Of a DNA stretch of 64,000 bases, positions 26,468-34,625 are shown piece by piece. The notes beneath the pieces were generated by a model. That model saw only the letters and a list, made by a program, of their open reading frames with translations, made no database searches and was not told the DNA's origin. Made by a program: the position numbers and the translations under genes. Each line of letters begins with the position of its first letter. The stretch's first letter is position 1. This DNA is from Microbacterium halimionae. GTDB taxonomy: Bacteria > Actinomycetota > Actinomycetes > Actinomycetales > Microbacteriaceae. The stretch is taken from positions 620,001 to 684,000 of the forward strand of contig NZ_JAAOZB010000001.1 in assembly GCF_011761265.1 (NCBI RefSeq), written 5' to 3'.

Positions 26468-27457
26468 ATGCCCCCCAAAGTCAAACCCCTTGCGTTGGTC
26501 GCTGTCGCGGCCGTTTCAGCCCTCGCACTCGCCGGATGCGCCTCGACGAGCGCCACTCCCGCGGCAACTGACGACAACTTGTTCAGCCTCGTGTCGTCAA
26601 CCAACGTCTACGGAGATATCGCGCAGCAGATTGCGGGAGACGCCGCGACGGTCACACCGATCATCGCGTCTGCCGCTCAAGACCCCCATGGATATGAAGC
26701 GACAGCAGGCGACCAGCTCACGGTTCAAAGTGCCGATCTGATCGTGTCGAATGGTGGCGGGTATGACTCGTTCATCGACACGATGATCGACGCTTCCGGC
26801 TCAACTGCTCCCGTCATCGTCGCCGCCGAGTACTCGCACTCCTGGCCGGGCGATGAAGCAGACGAGCACACGACGGATTCGCTCGAAGACGAGCCGCACG
26901 CCGAAGAAGAGCACGACCACGATCACATCGAGGGGTTCAACGAGCACGTCTGGTACGACCCGCACACGGTCGAGCACGTCGCAGAGGCAATCGCACAGGA
27001 GCTGTCAACCCAGCTTCCCGATCAGGCCGACACGTTCGCTGCAAACCTAGAAAGCTTCGAATCTCAGGTAGCCGATCTCGAAGCGAGCCTTGATGAGATC
27101 AAGGCTGGGCACGAGGGTGAGGCCGTCTTCTACACTGAGCCAGTGCCGGGCTACCTGGTTGCTGCAGCCGGACTTGAAAATGCCACACCTGATGAATTCA
27201 GCGAGGCTGTCGAAGAGGGCCAGGACGTGCCCCCGGCGACGCTGCTCGAAGCGAAGACCGCCATCGAATCGGGTGACGTCAAGGTGCTGATTGCCAACGC
27301 ACAGACCGGTGGCGCCGAAACGACCCAGGTGATCGACGTGGCAAACGCACAGGGAATTCCCGTGCTCGAGTTCACAGAAACGCTCCCGGACGGCGAGACT
27401 TACATTCAATGGATGCAGGAGAACGTCGCAGCCCTCGCCGGCGCGCTAACCAAGTGA
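26468..27457 (+). CDS. znuA: Zinc ABC transporter substrate-binding lipoprotein
   Basis: A 329-residue cluster A-I metal-binding lipoprotein that delivers zinc (possibly manganese) to the ABC permease. The signal peptide ends in the lipobox LAGC with Cys24. Likely ligands are His74 in DPHGYE and the His160/His166 pair around HVWYDPH. A histidine- and acid-rich flexible loop (about 124-155, including EEEHDHDH) is a hallmark of zinc-specific members. The ATG at 26468 is chosen over an upstream GTG because the -10 element would place that GTG outside the transcript. The 3' end overlaps the ATPase gene as GTGA. Confidence 0.92.
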   Translation: MPPKVKPLALVAVAAVSALALAGCASTSATPAATDDNLFSLVSSTNVYGDIAQQIAGDAATVTPIIASAAQDPHGYEATAGDQLTVQSADLIVSNGGGYDSFIDTMIDASGSTAPVIVAAEYSHSWPGDEADEHTTDSLEDEPHAEEEHDHDHIEGFNEHVWYDPHTVEHVAEAIAQELSTQLPDQADTFAANLESFESQVADLEASLDEIKAGHEGEAVFYTEPVPGYLVAAAGLENATPDEFSEAVEEGQDVPPATLLEAKTAIESGDVKVLIANAQTGGAETTQVIDVANAQGIPVLEFTETLPDGETYIQWMQENVAALAGALTK

Positions 27458-28275
27458 CCGCTGACGCGGCGCCGCTTCGGATCACCGGAGCGGCGCTTCG
27501 TCGCGATGGTCGAGAGCTCTGGTCGGGCCTCGACCTCGAAGTTGCGCCCGGTGAAATGATCGCGGTTCTGGGCCCGAGTGGCGCCGGAAAGACGACATTG
27601 CTCCGGGCGGTTCTCGGCCTCGACAAGCTGTCTCAGGGCAGCATCGAGGCTCTCGGTGAACCTGTTCGCCGAGCGGGAAACCGGCGAATCGGGTACATCC
27701 CGCAGCAGCGGCCTCTGCCGCGCGACACTGCGATGCGTGGCCGCGACTTGATCGCCCTCGGTGTCGATGGACACCGCTTTGGGCTGCCATTCCCGCGCCG
27801 TGGCGATCGTGTGCGTATAGATGCTCTCCTCGAAGATGTCGGCGGCATCGAGTTTGGTGACCGCGCGGTGGGAGTCCTTTCGGGCGGTGAGCAGCAACGT
27901 CTTCGCGTAGGACAAGCGCTCGCCGATGACCCCAAGCTGCTGCTGTGTGACGAACCGCTCACGAGCCTTGACCTCGCAAATCAGCAGGCGGTGATCCGCC
28001 TCATCGACCGGCACCGTCGTGAGCGGCAGGCCGCTGTGCTGTTGGTAACACACGACATCAACCCGGTCCTCTCAGCGGTTGACCGCATCCTTTACATCGC
28101 CAATGGCCGATTCACCCTCGGAGCGCCCGAAGAGGTTCTCACCTCTGAGGTGCTGAGCGACCTCTACGGAGCGCCGGTGTTAGTCTTGCGCGCCGGTGAC
28201 CGGCTCGTCGTGGTTGGCGCACCCGATGCCCAAGAGTCGCACCATCACCACCACGATGAAGAGGACCAGGTATGA
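27454..28275 (+). CDS. znuC: Zinc ABC transporter ATP-binding protein
   Basis: A 273-residue ABC ATPase. Walker A GPSGAGKT is at 40-47, the signature LSGGEQQRL follows, Walker B is LLLCDEPLTSLD and the switch histidine is in LVTHDINP. The C-terminus is unusual: a run of five histidines followed by acidic residues, which probably binds zinc and may sense or buffer the metal. The GTG start overlaps the stop of the binding-protein gene, and the stop overlaps the permease ATG, so the three are tightly coupled. Confidence 0.92.
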   Translation: MTADAAPLRITGAALRRDGRELWSGLDLEVAPGEMIAVLGPSGAGKTTLLRAVLGLDKLSQGSIEALGEPVRRAGNRRIGYIPQQRPLPRDTAMRGRDLIALGVDGHRFGLPFPRRGDRVRIDALLEDVGGIEFGDRAVGVLSGGEQQRLRVGQALADDPKLLLCDEPLTSLDLANQQAVIRLIDRHRRERQAAVLLVTHDINPVLSAVDRILYIANGRFTLGAPEEVLTSEVLSDLYGAPVLVLRAGDRLVVVGAPDAQESHHHHHDEEDQV

Positions 28276-29132
28276 ATTGGTCTGACATCGGCGACGCGCT
28301 CTTTGGCGGCGTTTCGCAATACGGCGCGATTCTCGCTCTGGTGCAGAATTCGCTGTGGGCCGGGGCCGCCCTCGGACTGGTGGGCGGGCTCATCGGTGTG
28401 TTCATCATGCAGCGTGACATGGCGTTCGCAGTCCACGGTATTAGCGAGCTGTCGTTTGCGGGAGCAGCCGCGGCCCTGTTGCTGGGCTTCGACGTCGTCG
28501 CCGGCTCAATCGTCGGTTCGGTGCTCGCTGCGGCAATCATCGGATGGTTGGGCGCGCGCGCCCGCGATCGCAACTCGATTATCGGTGTGCTGATGCCGTT
28601 CGGGCTGGGGCTCGGCATCCTGTTTCTTTCGCTCTACAGCGGACGCAGCGCCAATCGCTTCAGCTTGCTGACGGGCCAGATCGTCTCGGTGCAGTCGTCG
28701 CAGCTCACCTGGCTCATCGCAATCAGCGCCGTGGTCTTGGTCGGCCTGCTGGTCATTTGGCGTCCGCTGCGGTTCGACTCGCTCGACCCCCAGTCAGCCG
28801 CCGCGCGTGGGGTTCCGACCCGCACTGTGTCGCTGCTGTTCATGCTGCTGCTGGGTCTGGTTGTCGCTGTTGCCGTGCACATCATCGGCGCGCTTTTGGT
28901 GATGGCACTCCTTGTCACCCCGGCTGCGGCGGCAATGCGTGTGGCGCACGGTCCACTCATCGTGCCGGTGCTCTCGGCCGTGTTCGGGTTCGTGTCGGCG
29001 GTCGGCGGCATCCTGTTAGCTGTCGCTGGCACCCTGCCGGTGAGTCCGTACATCACAACGATTTCGTTCGCGATCTACCTCGTGTGCCGTCTCATCGGTG
29101 CGCGAAGAGACAGCACGATGCGTGCCGCATGA
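28272..29132 (+). CDS. znuB: Zinc ABC transporter permease
   Basis: A 286-residue permease of the ABC-3 (ZnuB/MntB) family with eight or nine membrane helices. FIMQRDMAFAVHGISELSFAG is the family's characteristic coupling region, followed by FGLGLGILFLSLYSG and a late HIIGALLVMALLVTPAAAA stretch. The ATG overlaps the stop of the ATPase gene by 4 bases. With the binding protein and ATPase it forms a complete high-affinity zinc importer controlled from the Zur-like promoter at 26433-26460. Confidence 0.93.
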   Translation: MNWSDIGDALFGGVSQYGAILALVQNSLWAGAALGLVGGLIGVFIMQRDMAFAVHGISELSFAGAAAALLLGFDVVAGSIVGSVLAAAIIGWLGARARDRNSIIGVLMPFGLGLGILFLSLYSGRSANRFSLLTGQIVSVQSSQLTWLIAISAVVLVGLLVIWRPLRFDSLDPQSAAARGVPTRTVSLLFMLLLGLVVAVAVHIIGALLVMALLVTPAAAAMRVAHGPLIVPVLSAVFGFVSAVGGILLAVAGTLPVSPYITTISFAIYLVCRLIGARRDSTMRAA

Positions 29133-29176
29133 CGGGTGTGAGTCAACTCTCTCGGTAGACCCACAACACCGGCCGT

Positions 29177-29182
29177 TAGACT
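29177..29182 (+). promoter_or_regulatory. -10 hexamer of zur (leaderless)
   Basis: TAGACT lies 7 bases before the zur ATG with no ribosome site, so zur probably has its own leaderless promoter besides read-through from the importer genes. No Zur-like palindrome is seen here. Confidence 0.5.
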
Positions 29183-29189
29183 CCCGCCT

Positions 29190-29603
29190 ATGGTTCAGCG
29201 CAATACGTGGCAGCGCGAGCGCGTGCGCGAAGAGCTCTCTTCAGAGAGTGGTTTCGTGAGCGCGCAATCACTGCATGCGCGACTTCGCGACGACAACACG
29301 GGTATCGGACTTGCCACCGTGTACCGGGCGCTCGCGGGCCTTGCCGCCACAGGTGAAGCGGATTCGCTCCAGAGCCCTGACGGCGAGAGCCTCTATCGGG
29401 CGTGTTCAACGAGCGGCCACCATCACCACTTGATCTGCCGACGTTGTGGGCTGACCGTCGAAATCGCTGCCACCGACGTTGAGCAGTGGGCGCACGACAC
29501 CGCAGCTGCCCATGGATTTACCCACGCGGAACACGTCGTCGACATCTTCGGACTCTGCGAGTCGTGCACGCGAATTGCTGCAAATGAGTCTGACGCGCGC
29601 TGA
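29190..29603 (+). CDS. zur: Fur-family zinc uptake regulator
   Basis: A 137-residue Fur-family repressor. The N-terminal winged helix includes TGIGLATVYRALAGLAATGEAD. The dimerisation domain has the HHHH cluster (77-80) and two structural cysteine pairs, CRRC (83/86) and CESC (123/126), that hold zinc. Assignment to Zur rather than Fur or catalase-type FurA rests on the adjacent zinc importer and the palindrome at 26434-26448. Its 3' end overlaps the following permease gene by 20 bases. Confidence 0.9.
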   Translation: MVQRNTWQRERVREELSSESGFVSAQSLHARLRDDNTGIGLATVYRALAGLAATGEADSLQSPDGESLYRACSTSGHHHHLICRRCGLTVEIAATDVEQWAHDTAAAHGFTHAEHVVDIFGLCESCTRIAANESDAR

Positions 29604-30603
29604 CACACGTGCGCCGGTTTCCACTCGCGGGTGGGCAGTAGGCGCAGGTGTTGGCTTTGCCGCCGTCGCGGCGCTTTTTCTCATCGATCGGTTCGCGCCG
29701 ACGCTTTTTACGGCGCCGCTCTCTGACCGTGCGCAAGACGGACTGACCCTCGCCATCAGCGTGCTGATCGAATCCTTGCCGTTTGTCGCTCTCGGCGTCA
29801 TCCTTTCGATCGTCGTTCAGGTGTGGGTTCCGCCCGGTGTGATCGAGCGTTGGATGCCACGCCGAGCCTGGGCGCGCCGCGCTGTGCTGTCGCTCCTCGG
29901 CATGCTGATTCCGGTGTGCGAATGCGGCAACGTGCCGTTTGCGCGCGGCCTTCTGATCCGTGGCTTCGGCGTAGCCGAGACGCTTGCGTTTCTTATCGCT
30001 GCCCCCATCGTCAATCCGATCGTGATCATCACGACCCATGCCGCATTCGGGTTCAGCGATGGCATCCTCATCGCGCGGCTCGTGGGTGGGTACCTCATCG
30101 CGAACCTCATCGGATGGCTGTACAGCCGGCATCCCTCACCCGACGCGCTACTTACCGACCGCTTTCGCGACACGTGTGTACTCGTCTCCGGCGAAACCGG
30201 TGGGAAGGGCCGTCGGAGCATTGCCCAGTTCGTCATCGAACTGCGGGCGGTGATGCCGGCGCTGATCATCGGGTCGGCAATCGCGGGCGCAGTCCAGGTG
30301 ATCGTGTCGCGGGAAGCTCTCCTTGAAATCGGATCGAATCCGGTTTACTCGATCGCCGCGATGATCGTGTTGGCAATGGTCGTTTCGATCTGTTCCAACG
30401 TCGATTCGTTCTTCGCGCTTTCTTTCGCTTCGACCTTCACTCCGGGTTCGATCGTCGCGTTCTTGCTGGTGGGCCCGCTCGTCGACGTCAAGATGCTCGC
30501 GCTCTTGCGCACGACTTTCACGGCACGAACACTGGTTGGCATTGTGGCCGTTGTCATACCCTTCGCCTTTGTCGTCGCGCTGGTGGTGAACTTCATTGGC
30601 TAA
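29584..30603 (+). CDS. DUF318/UPF0718 family permease
   Basis: A 339-residue membrane protein with eight or more helices of the predicted permease family DUF318 (UPF0718, YcgR-like). The conserved IPVCECGNVPFARGLLIRG with two cysteines and the later SICSNVDSFFALSFA are family hallmarks and possible metal-binding or redox sites. Members often pair with a TIGR03943 protein, as here. The start ATG lies inside the 3' end of zur, which implies translation from the same message. Its position in a Zur locus suggests a role in zinc or another metal, but transport has not been shown. Confidence 0.85.
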   Translation: MSLTRADTRAPVSTRGWAVGAGVGFAAVAALFLIDRFAPTLFTAPLSDRAQDGLTLAISVLIESLPFVALGVILSIVVQVWVPPGVIERWMPRRAWARRAVLSLLGMLIPVCECGNVPFARGLLIRGFGVAETLAFLIAAPIVNPIVIITTHAAFGFSDGILIARLVGGYLIANLIGWLYSRHPSPDALLTDRFRDTCVLVSGETGGKGRRSIAQFVIELRAVMPALIIGSAIAGAVQVIVSREALLEIGSNPVYSIAAMIVLAMVVSICSNVDSFFALSFASTFTPGSIVAFLLVGPLVDVKMLALLRTTFTARTLVGIVAVVIPFAFVVALVVNFIG

Positions 30604-31390
30604 AGCACGTTTGGTTCAGGCGCGCTGGATCGGCGCGCGTTGGCTCGGAGTCGGAACGGCAGCGGTGCTGTCGGTTGTGACGATCGCGCTGACGCTTTCC
30701 GGCCAACTTTCGCTGTACATCAACCCCGATTCCACGTGGTTCACGGCGGGTATGTCGGTGTTCGTCCTTATCGGCGCTGTTGCAAGCTTTACGCTGCCAC
30801 TGGGCGCCGAAGAAGAGCATGGTCACGATCACGGCGACGCGGATGGCGCTGCGGATCATGACCACCAACACTCGGCGTGGCGAGTCACCCCGGGAGGAGT
30901 TGCCGCTCTCAGTGGCGGGGTCGTCGCCTCGGGCGTCGTGCTCTCGATGCTTGTTCTGCCCGCGGCGACGCTCTCGACCGAGCTCGCGATGTCGCGCGAT
31001 GTCGGAGCACCGCAGCTGTTTGGTGGATCGGATGCCGTCACGCTCGCATCGACCGGGGATACGACCCAGTTCGGCGTGGGCGACTGGGCGAGCGTTTTTG
31101 CCACCGCGACAAACCCAGACGCCTTCGAAGGCGACACCGTCACGCTCACTGGCTTTGTCACGCCTTCCGATGACACGGGGGACTTTCGGCTGTCACGCCT
31201 TGTCATCACGCACTGCGTTATTGACGCGCAGCAGGCAAGCCTTGCGATCTCGGCGGATGCCTCGGTGCCCGCTACCGGTCAGTGGGTCGAGATCTCCGGC
31301 ACGATTCGCGAGAGCGACAACGGTTCCCTAAACATCGTTGCGAGCAACGTGTCGGCGATCGACGAGCCGCAGGACCCGTATGAGTACTAG
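30596..31390 (+). CDS. TIGR03943 family permease subunit (YcgQ-like)
   Basis: A 264-residue protein. Two N-terminal helices (about 17-38 and 47-66) enclose a His/Asp-rich loop (HGHDHGDADGAADHDHQH, about 75-92); a third helix (99-125) precedes an extracellular beta domain (DUF1980), with GDTVTLTGFVTP and ITHCVIDAQ near its end. The His-rich loop probably binds zinc. It is the standard partner of the DUF318 permease encoded just upstream, whose 3' end it overlaps by 8 bases using a TTG start. The pair is thought to act together in the membrane; the substrate is unproven. Confidence 0.85.
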   Translation: MAKARLVQARWIGARWLGVGTAAVLSVVTIALTLSGQLSLYINPDSTWFTAGMSVFVLIGAVASFTLPLGAEEEHGHDHGDADGAADHDHQHSAWRVTPGGVAALSGGVVASGVVLSMLVLPAATLSTELAMSRDVGAPQLFGGSDAVTLASTGDTTQFGVGDWASVFATATNPDAFEGDTVTLTGFVTPSDDTGDFRLSRLVITHCVIDAQQASLAISADASVPATGQWVEISGTIRESDNGSLNIVASNVSAIDEPQDPYEY

Positions 31391-32807
31391 GAGCGGTGCT
31401 ACGCCCGAGGTTCGATCCCGGCGCGCGCGTACGACACAGCGGCGGCGACGCGCCTTCGCGAGTGCGTTTGCGATCGTTCTCACAGCTCTTGTGGTGTTCG
31501 CACTCGGCGGCGGACTCCTGAGTACGTTGCAGGGCCCGCGCGTGACATCGGTTGACGTCGCCCCGGAAGCTGCGACTCAGGCATCGGGCTCCCGGCTCAT
31601 CATCACCACCAATCAGTCGCTCAACGACGTCACCGCTGATCAGGTGACGGTGACTCCCGCGACTGATTTCACCGTCGACACCTCGGGTCGGAGCATCGGC
31701 GTGCGCTTCGCGTTGCCGCTCTATGACGCAACCGACTACACGGTGACGATCAAGGGCGTGACGGGCATCGGTTCGGAGCCGGCATCGACGTTCACTGAAA
31801 CTTTCACAACGCCAGCGCTAGACGCATACCTGCTGAAGCGGACCGACAGTGCCGACACGATTTTTCGCACCGACCTCACCGGCGAGGCGGCGGTGCCTGT
31901 CTTTGAAAACGAGCACATCGAGGATTTTCGCGCCACGGCCAACCACCTTGTGATTTCGGTGCGCAATGACGCCACGCCAACGCTGGTTGTCACCGATCTC
32001 GATGGTGAGAACCCCGCAGACATGACACTCCCCGGCGACGGGCAGATCACTCTGCTGCAAAGCGCCGATCGTGGCGACCTCATCGGCTACGTGTACTCCG
32101 ATGCTGTGCTCACTGAGACGACGGGCGAGAACTCGGCGCTCTACACGGCATCCCTCGATGACCCGACGGCTGCGCCGACGCTCGTTACGATAGAGGGCGC
32201 TGATCCTCGTGTCGCGCAGTGGCGTTTCGTGCCCGATACCGACAGTGTGCTGGTGCTGACGTTTGGCGGTCGCCTGCTGTTGACGGATGCCACAGGAGAC
32301 GGGGCTGTCGACCTCGGCGCCGCTGTCACGATCGATGGCATAGCGCGTGGTTCGTCGGTTGCCGTAATCGAACGTGCCGACGGCATGTTCGCCATCGACC
32401 TGACCGATGGCACCGAATCTCCGCTCGTCGACGCAGCCGACACCGATGGGCTCCCGGGCACAGTGCTGCCACTTCCCGGCGACGAGGGCACGCTCCGACC
32501 CTTCGCGCTCATCGGTGACGACGGTATCGCGCAGGGCACGATGATTGGGCGGGTAGCGTCCGATGGCACAACGACAAGCGTGTACTCGGTCGCCGCCGGA
32601 GATGCCCTGCTGCAGAGTTGCGTCTCTCCCAGTGGTCGCTACGCCGCCGTAACCGTTGCGCCTGACATTGTTGCCAACCCCTATGACACCTACCTACTGC
32701 CGGTTCCAACCACGGTTGAGACCCACGTGATCGACCTCGACACCGACGACGAGGTCGTCGCCCTCGCGGGGCTTGCAATCTCGTGGTGCCAGGTGCCACT
32801 GCAGTGA
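31380..32807 (+). CDS. Membrane-anchored Ig-like plus propeller-like protein
   Basis: A 475-residue protein. A basic N-terminus is followed by one membrane helix (about 27-49) and then an extracellular part. Residues 55-145 look like a bacterial Ig-like domain of the SbsA type (NQSLNDVTADQVTVTPATDF). Residues 150-475 are repeating beta segments that look like a beta-propeller. The protein ends in a short cysteine-bearing tail (SWCQVPLQ). The ATG overlaps the TIGR03943 gene by 11 bases. Function is unknown; the position suggests an accessory role to the metal-linked membrane pair, which is inference. Confidence 0.7.
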   Translation: MSTRSGATPEVRSRRARTTQRRRRAFASAFAIVLTALVVFALGGGLLSTLQGPRVTSVDVAPEAATQASGSRLIITTNQSLNDVTADQVTVTPATDFTVDTSGRSIGVRFALPLYDATDYTVTIKGVTGIGSEPASTFTETFTTPALDAYLLKRTDSADTIFRTDLTGEAAVPVFENEHIEDFRATANHLVISVRNDATPTLVVTDLDGENPADMTLPGDGQITLLQSADRGDLIGYVYSDAVLTETTGENSALYTASLDDPTAAPTLVTIEGADPRVAQWRFVPDTDSVLVLTFGGRLLLTDATGDGAVDLGAAVTIDGIARGSSVAVIERADGMFAIDLTDGTESPLVDAADTDGLPGTVLPLPGDEGTLRPFALIGDDGIAQGTMIGRVASDGTTTSVYSVAAGDALLQSCVSPSGRYAAVTVAPDIVANPYDTYLLPVPTTVETHVIDLDTDDEVVALAGLAISWCQVPLQ

Positions 32808-33475
32808 GGGCTGAGTGGGCAGCCGGTCGCCGGCCGGCTCGGCGCGATGATCTCGTCGGCCTTCCGCTCGAGGTCGCCCCGCGCCTTCTCGGCGGGGTAC
32901 TCCAGGTGCATAGCGGTGGACGAGACGTAGCCCTCCGCATTACCGAGGTGGAGGCCTACCACGGGCAGGGCACGGGAGACATGCCTGACCCCGGATCGCA
33001 CGCACGAATGGGACCGACCGCTCGCAACGCCACGATGTGGCGTGAACCGGGATTGTTGTACGTCTATCTGAGCCACGGCATCCACACCTGCATCAACGTC
33101 GTGTGCAGCCCTCCCGGTGTCGCCGGCGCCGTGCTGGTGCGCGCGGGCGAGGTCGTTGAAGGGGCGGATGCCGCAGCCATCCGCCGACCCGCAGCTCACA
33201 CACCGCGGGACTATGCGCGTGGCCCCGGAAGGCTCGCGGCAGCTGTGGGGCTCCGCCATCCGGTGCACGACGGCGTGGACGCTATCGCAGGCAGCGAGTT
33301 GGCCGGGGCTACCGTGCGGCTATGGCTGACGAACGCGCAGCAGGCGGGGGTGGCCTCCGGGCCGCGCGTTGGTGTTGCGGGTGTTGCGGGCACCGACGCT
33401 TTTCCGTGGCGGTTCTGGATTGCGGGAGATCCCACGGTTTCGTCGTTTCGTTGGGGCCGCGGTGCTGCACCCTAA
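32804..33475 (+). CDS. DNA-3-methyladenine (alkyladenine) glycosylase
   Basis: A 223-residue glycosylase of the AAG/MPG family that excises alkylated and deaminated purines. The catalytic glutamate lies in RITEVEAY (Glu50), followed by DPGSHARMGPTARNATMW and YVYLSHGIHTCINVV, all family signatures, and ARGPGRLAAAVGL near the C-terminus. The GTG at 32804 forms a GTGA overlap with the stop of the propeller-like gene. Base-excision repair has no obvious link to the zinc genes; it may simply be the last gene of a compact transcript. Confidence 0.92.
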   Translation: MRAEWAAGRRPARRDDLVGLPLEVAPRLLGGVLQVHSGGRDVALRITEVEAYHGQGTGDMPDPGSHARMGPTARNATMWREPGLLYVYLSHGIHTCINVVCSPPGVAGAVLVRAGEVVEGADAAAIRRPAAHTPRDYARGPGRLAAAVGLRHPVHDGVDAIAGSELAGATVRLWLTNAQQAGVASGPRVGVAGVAGTDAFPWRFWIAGDPTVSSFRWGRGAAP

Positions 33476-33497
33476 GTCAAGCCGACACGCCCGAGCA

Positions 33498-33655
33498 TGT
33501 TAGAGTTGAACCTGTCTGTGCGCACTCCAGCGCGCGGTTCGCACTTTTTTCCTTCCTCTTCCTCGTTCTGCGGGGATGAGTTCTGCGGGAAAAAAGCGCA
33601 GACAAGGGATCTTGGGTGGCACCGTCCGGTGTCACGGTACTAAGGAGAAATTACT
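33498..33655 (+). promoter_or_regulatory. rpmB promoter and long leader with terminator-like hairpin
   Basis: An extended -10, TGTTAGAGT (33498-33506), begins the region. A hairpin (GTGCG at 33518-33522, CGCAC at 33540-33544) is followed by six T (33545-33550), then a pyrimidine tract. A second pair of competing stems around GGCACC and GGTGTC (about 33615-33632) precedes the AAGGAG ribosome site. The T-tailed hairpin could be the terminator of the upstream unit or an attenuator in the rpmB leader. Confidence 0.45.
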
Positions 33656-33892
33656 ATGGCAGCAGTGTGCCAGGTGACTGGAGCTGTTCCCGGCTTCGGA
33701 CACAACATCTCGCACTCGCACCGCCGGACGAAGCGTCGCTTCGACCCGAACGTGCAGAAGAAGACCTATTTCGTTCCGTCGTTGGGCCGCAACATCAAGC
33801 TCAACGTTTCGGCTAAGGGCATCAAGGTCATTGACGCCCGCGGTATCGAGTCGGTCGTCAAGGACCTCATTGCGAAGGGTGTGAAGCTCTAA
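33656..33892 (+). CDS. rpmB: 50S ribosomal protein L28
   Basis: A 78-residue L28. The N-terminus [26 protein letters not shown] is the family signature. Only one cysteine (Cys5) remains, so the CxxC zinc pairs of the zinc-binding form are absent. A strong AAGGAG precedes the ATG. It leads a three-gene ribosomal operon whose other members also lack zinc ligands, and its stop shares one base with the rpmG start (TAATG). Confidence 0.97.
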   Translation: MAAVCQVTGAVPGFGHNISHSHRRTKRRFDPNVQKKTYFVPSLGRNIKLNVSAKGIKVIDARGIESVVKDLIAKGVKL

Positions 33893-34062
33893 TGGCAAAG
33901 AAGTCTCAGGACGTTCGTCCGATCATCAAGCTGCGTTCGACCGCCGGCACGGGTTACACCTACGTGACGCGCAAGAACCGCCGCAATAACCCCGACCGCA
34001 TCGTGCTCAAGAAGTACGACCCCGTAGTGCGTAAGCACGTTGATTTCCGAGAGGAGCGTTGA
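33892..34062 (+). CDS. rpmG: 50S ribosomal protein L33
   Basis: A 56-residue L33 reading from ATG 33892 to TGA 34062. It begins [20 protein letters not shown] and contains [20 protein letters not shown] and [12 protein letters not shown], as in all L33 proteins. It contains no cysteine, so it is the zinc-independent form. The start overlaps the rpmB stop by one base and rpsN follows after three bases, so the three are translationally linked. Confidence 0.97.
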   Translation: MAKKSQDVRPIIKLRSTAGTGYTYVTRKNRRNNPDRIVLKKYDPVVRKHVDFREER

Positions 34063-34065
34063 TCC

Positions 34066-34371
34066 ATGGCTAAGAAGAGCAAAATCGCTCGTAATGAGCA
34101 GCGCAAGGTCATCGTCGAGCGTTACGCGGCAAAGCGTCTTGAGCTCAAGAAGGCCCTGGTCGACCCGACCTCGACCGACGAGCAGCGCGAAGCCGCACGC
34201 CTCGGCCTGCAGAAGCTGCCCCGCAACGCATCGCCCATCCGCGTGCGCAGCCGCGATGTCATCGATGGCCGTCCCCGTGGTGTCCTGACGAAGTTCGGCA
34301 TCTCGCGTGTGCGTTTCCGCGACATGGCGCACCGTGGCGAACTGCCCGGTGTCACCAAGTCCAGCTGGTAA
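34066..34371 (+). CDS. rpsN: 30S ribosomal protein S14
   Basis: A 101-residue S14 of the long, zinc-free type. The [23 protein letters not shown] and [20 protein letters not shown] segments are diagnostic, and the CxxC-x12-CxxC zinc site of short S14 is absent. It is the last gene of the L28-L33-S14 unit and is followed by an intrinsic terminator. In mycobacteria an equivalent cysteine-free set is a Zur-repressed alternative; here no Zur-like site is visible upstream. Confidence 0.97.
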   Translation: MAKKSKIARNEQRKVIVERYAAKRLELKKALVDPTSTDEQREAARLGLQKLPRNASPIRVRSRDVIDGRPRGVLTKFGISRVRFRDMAHRGELPGVTKSSW

Positions 34372-34385
34372 CCACCACAGCGTAA

Positions 34386-34425
34386 GAAAAGGGGCAGGAG
34401 TTCTTCGGAGCTTCCGCCCCTTTTT
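34386..34425 (+). terminator. Intrinsic terminator after rpsN
   Basis: GGGGC (34391-34395) pairs with GCCCC (34416-34420) with flanking A and T runs extending the stem, and five T follow. It ends the rpmB-rpmG-rpsN transcript. Confidence 0.8.
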
Positions 34426-34531
34426 CGTGTTCCCGACGTCCAAAAATGGCAAAACGGGGTGAATTCACCCCAACACGCCGTGGGATTCGGGCCACAACAG
34501 CCTAAATCCGCGTATTTCCGGGGAAATTGGC

Positions 34532-34537
34532 TATAGT
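34532..34537 (+). promoter_or_regulatory. -10 hexamer of the HU gene
   Basis: TATAGT is a near-consensus -10 lying 88 bases before the HU start codon, giving a leader of about 80 bases. No good -35 is seen at standard spacing. Confidence 0.5.
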
Positions 34538-34625
34538 CGAGGCGGTCGATCCGACCAGCCGGAAGGTGTTCACCAACCGGACCCCAGTAATCAAAGGCGG
34601 CACTCGCTGCCTCGGAGGACAACAC

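Noticed and set aside
33476..33655. Zur operator upstream of the zinc-free ribosomal genes
   Set aside because: No TGATAA/TTATCA-type palindrome like that at 26434-26448 was found in the leader.
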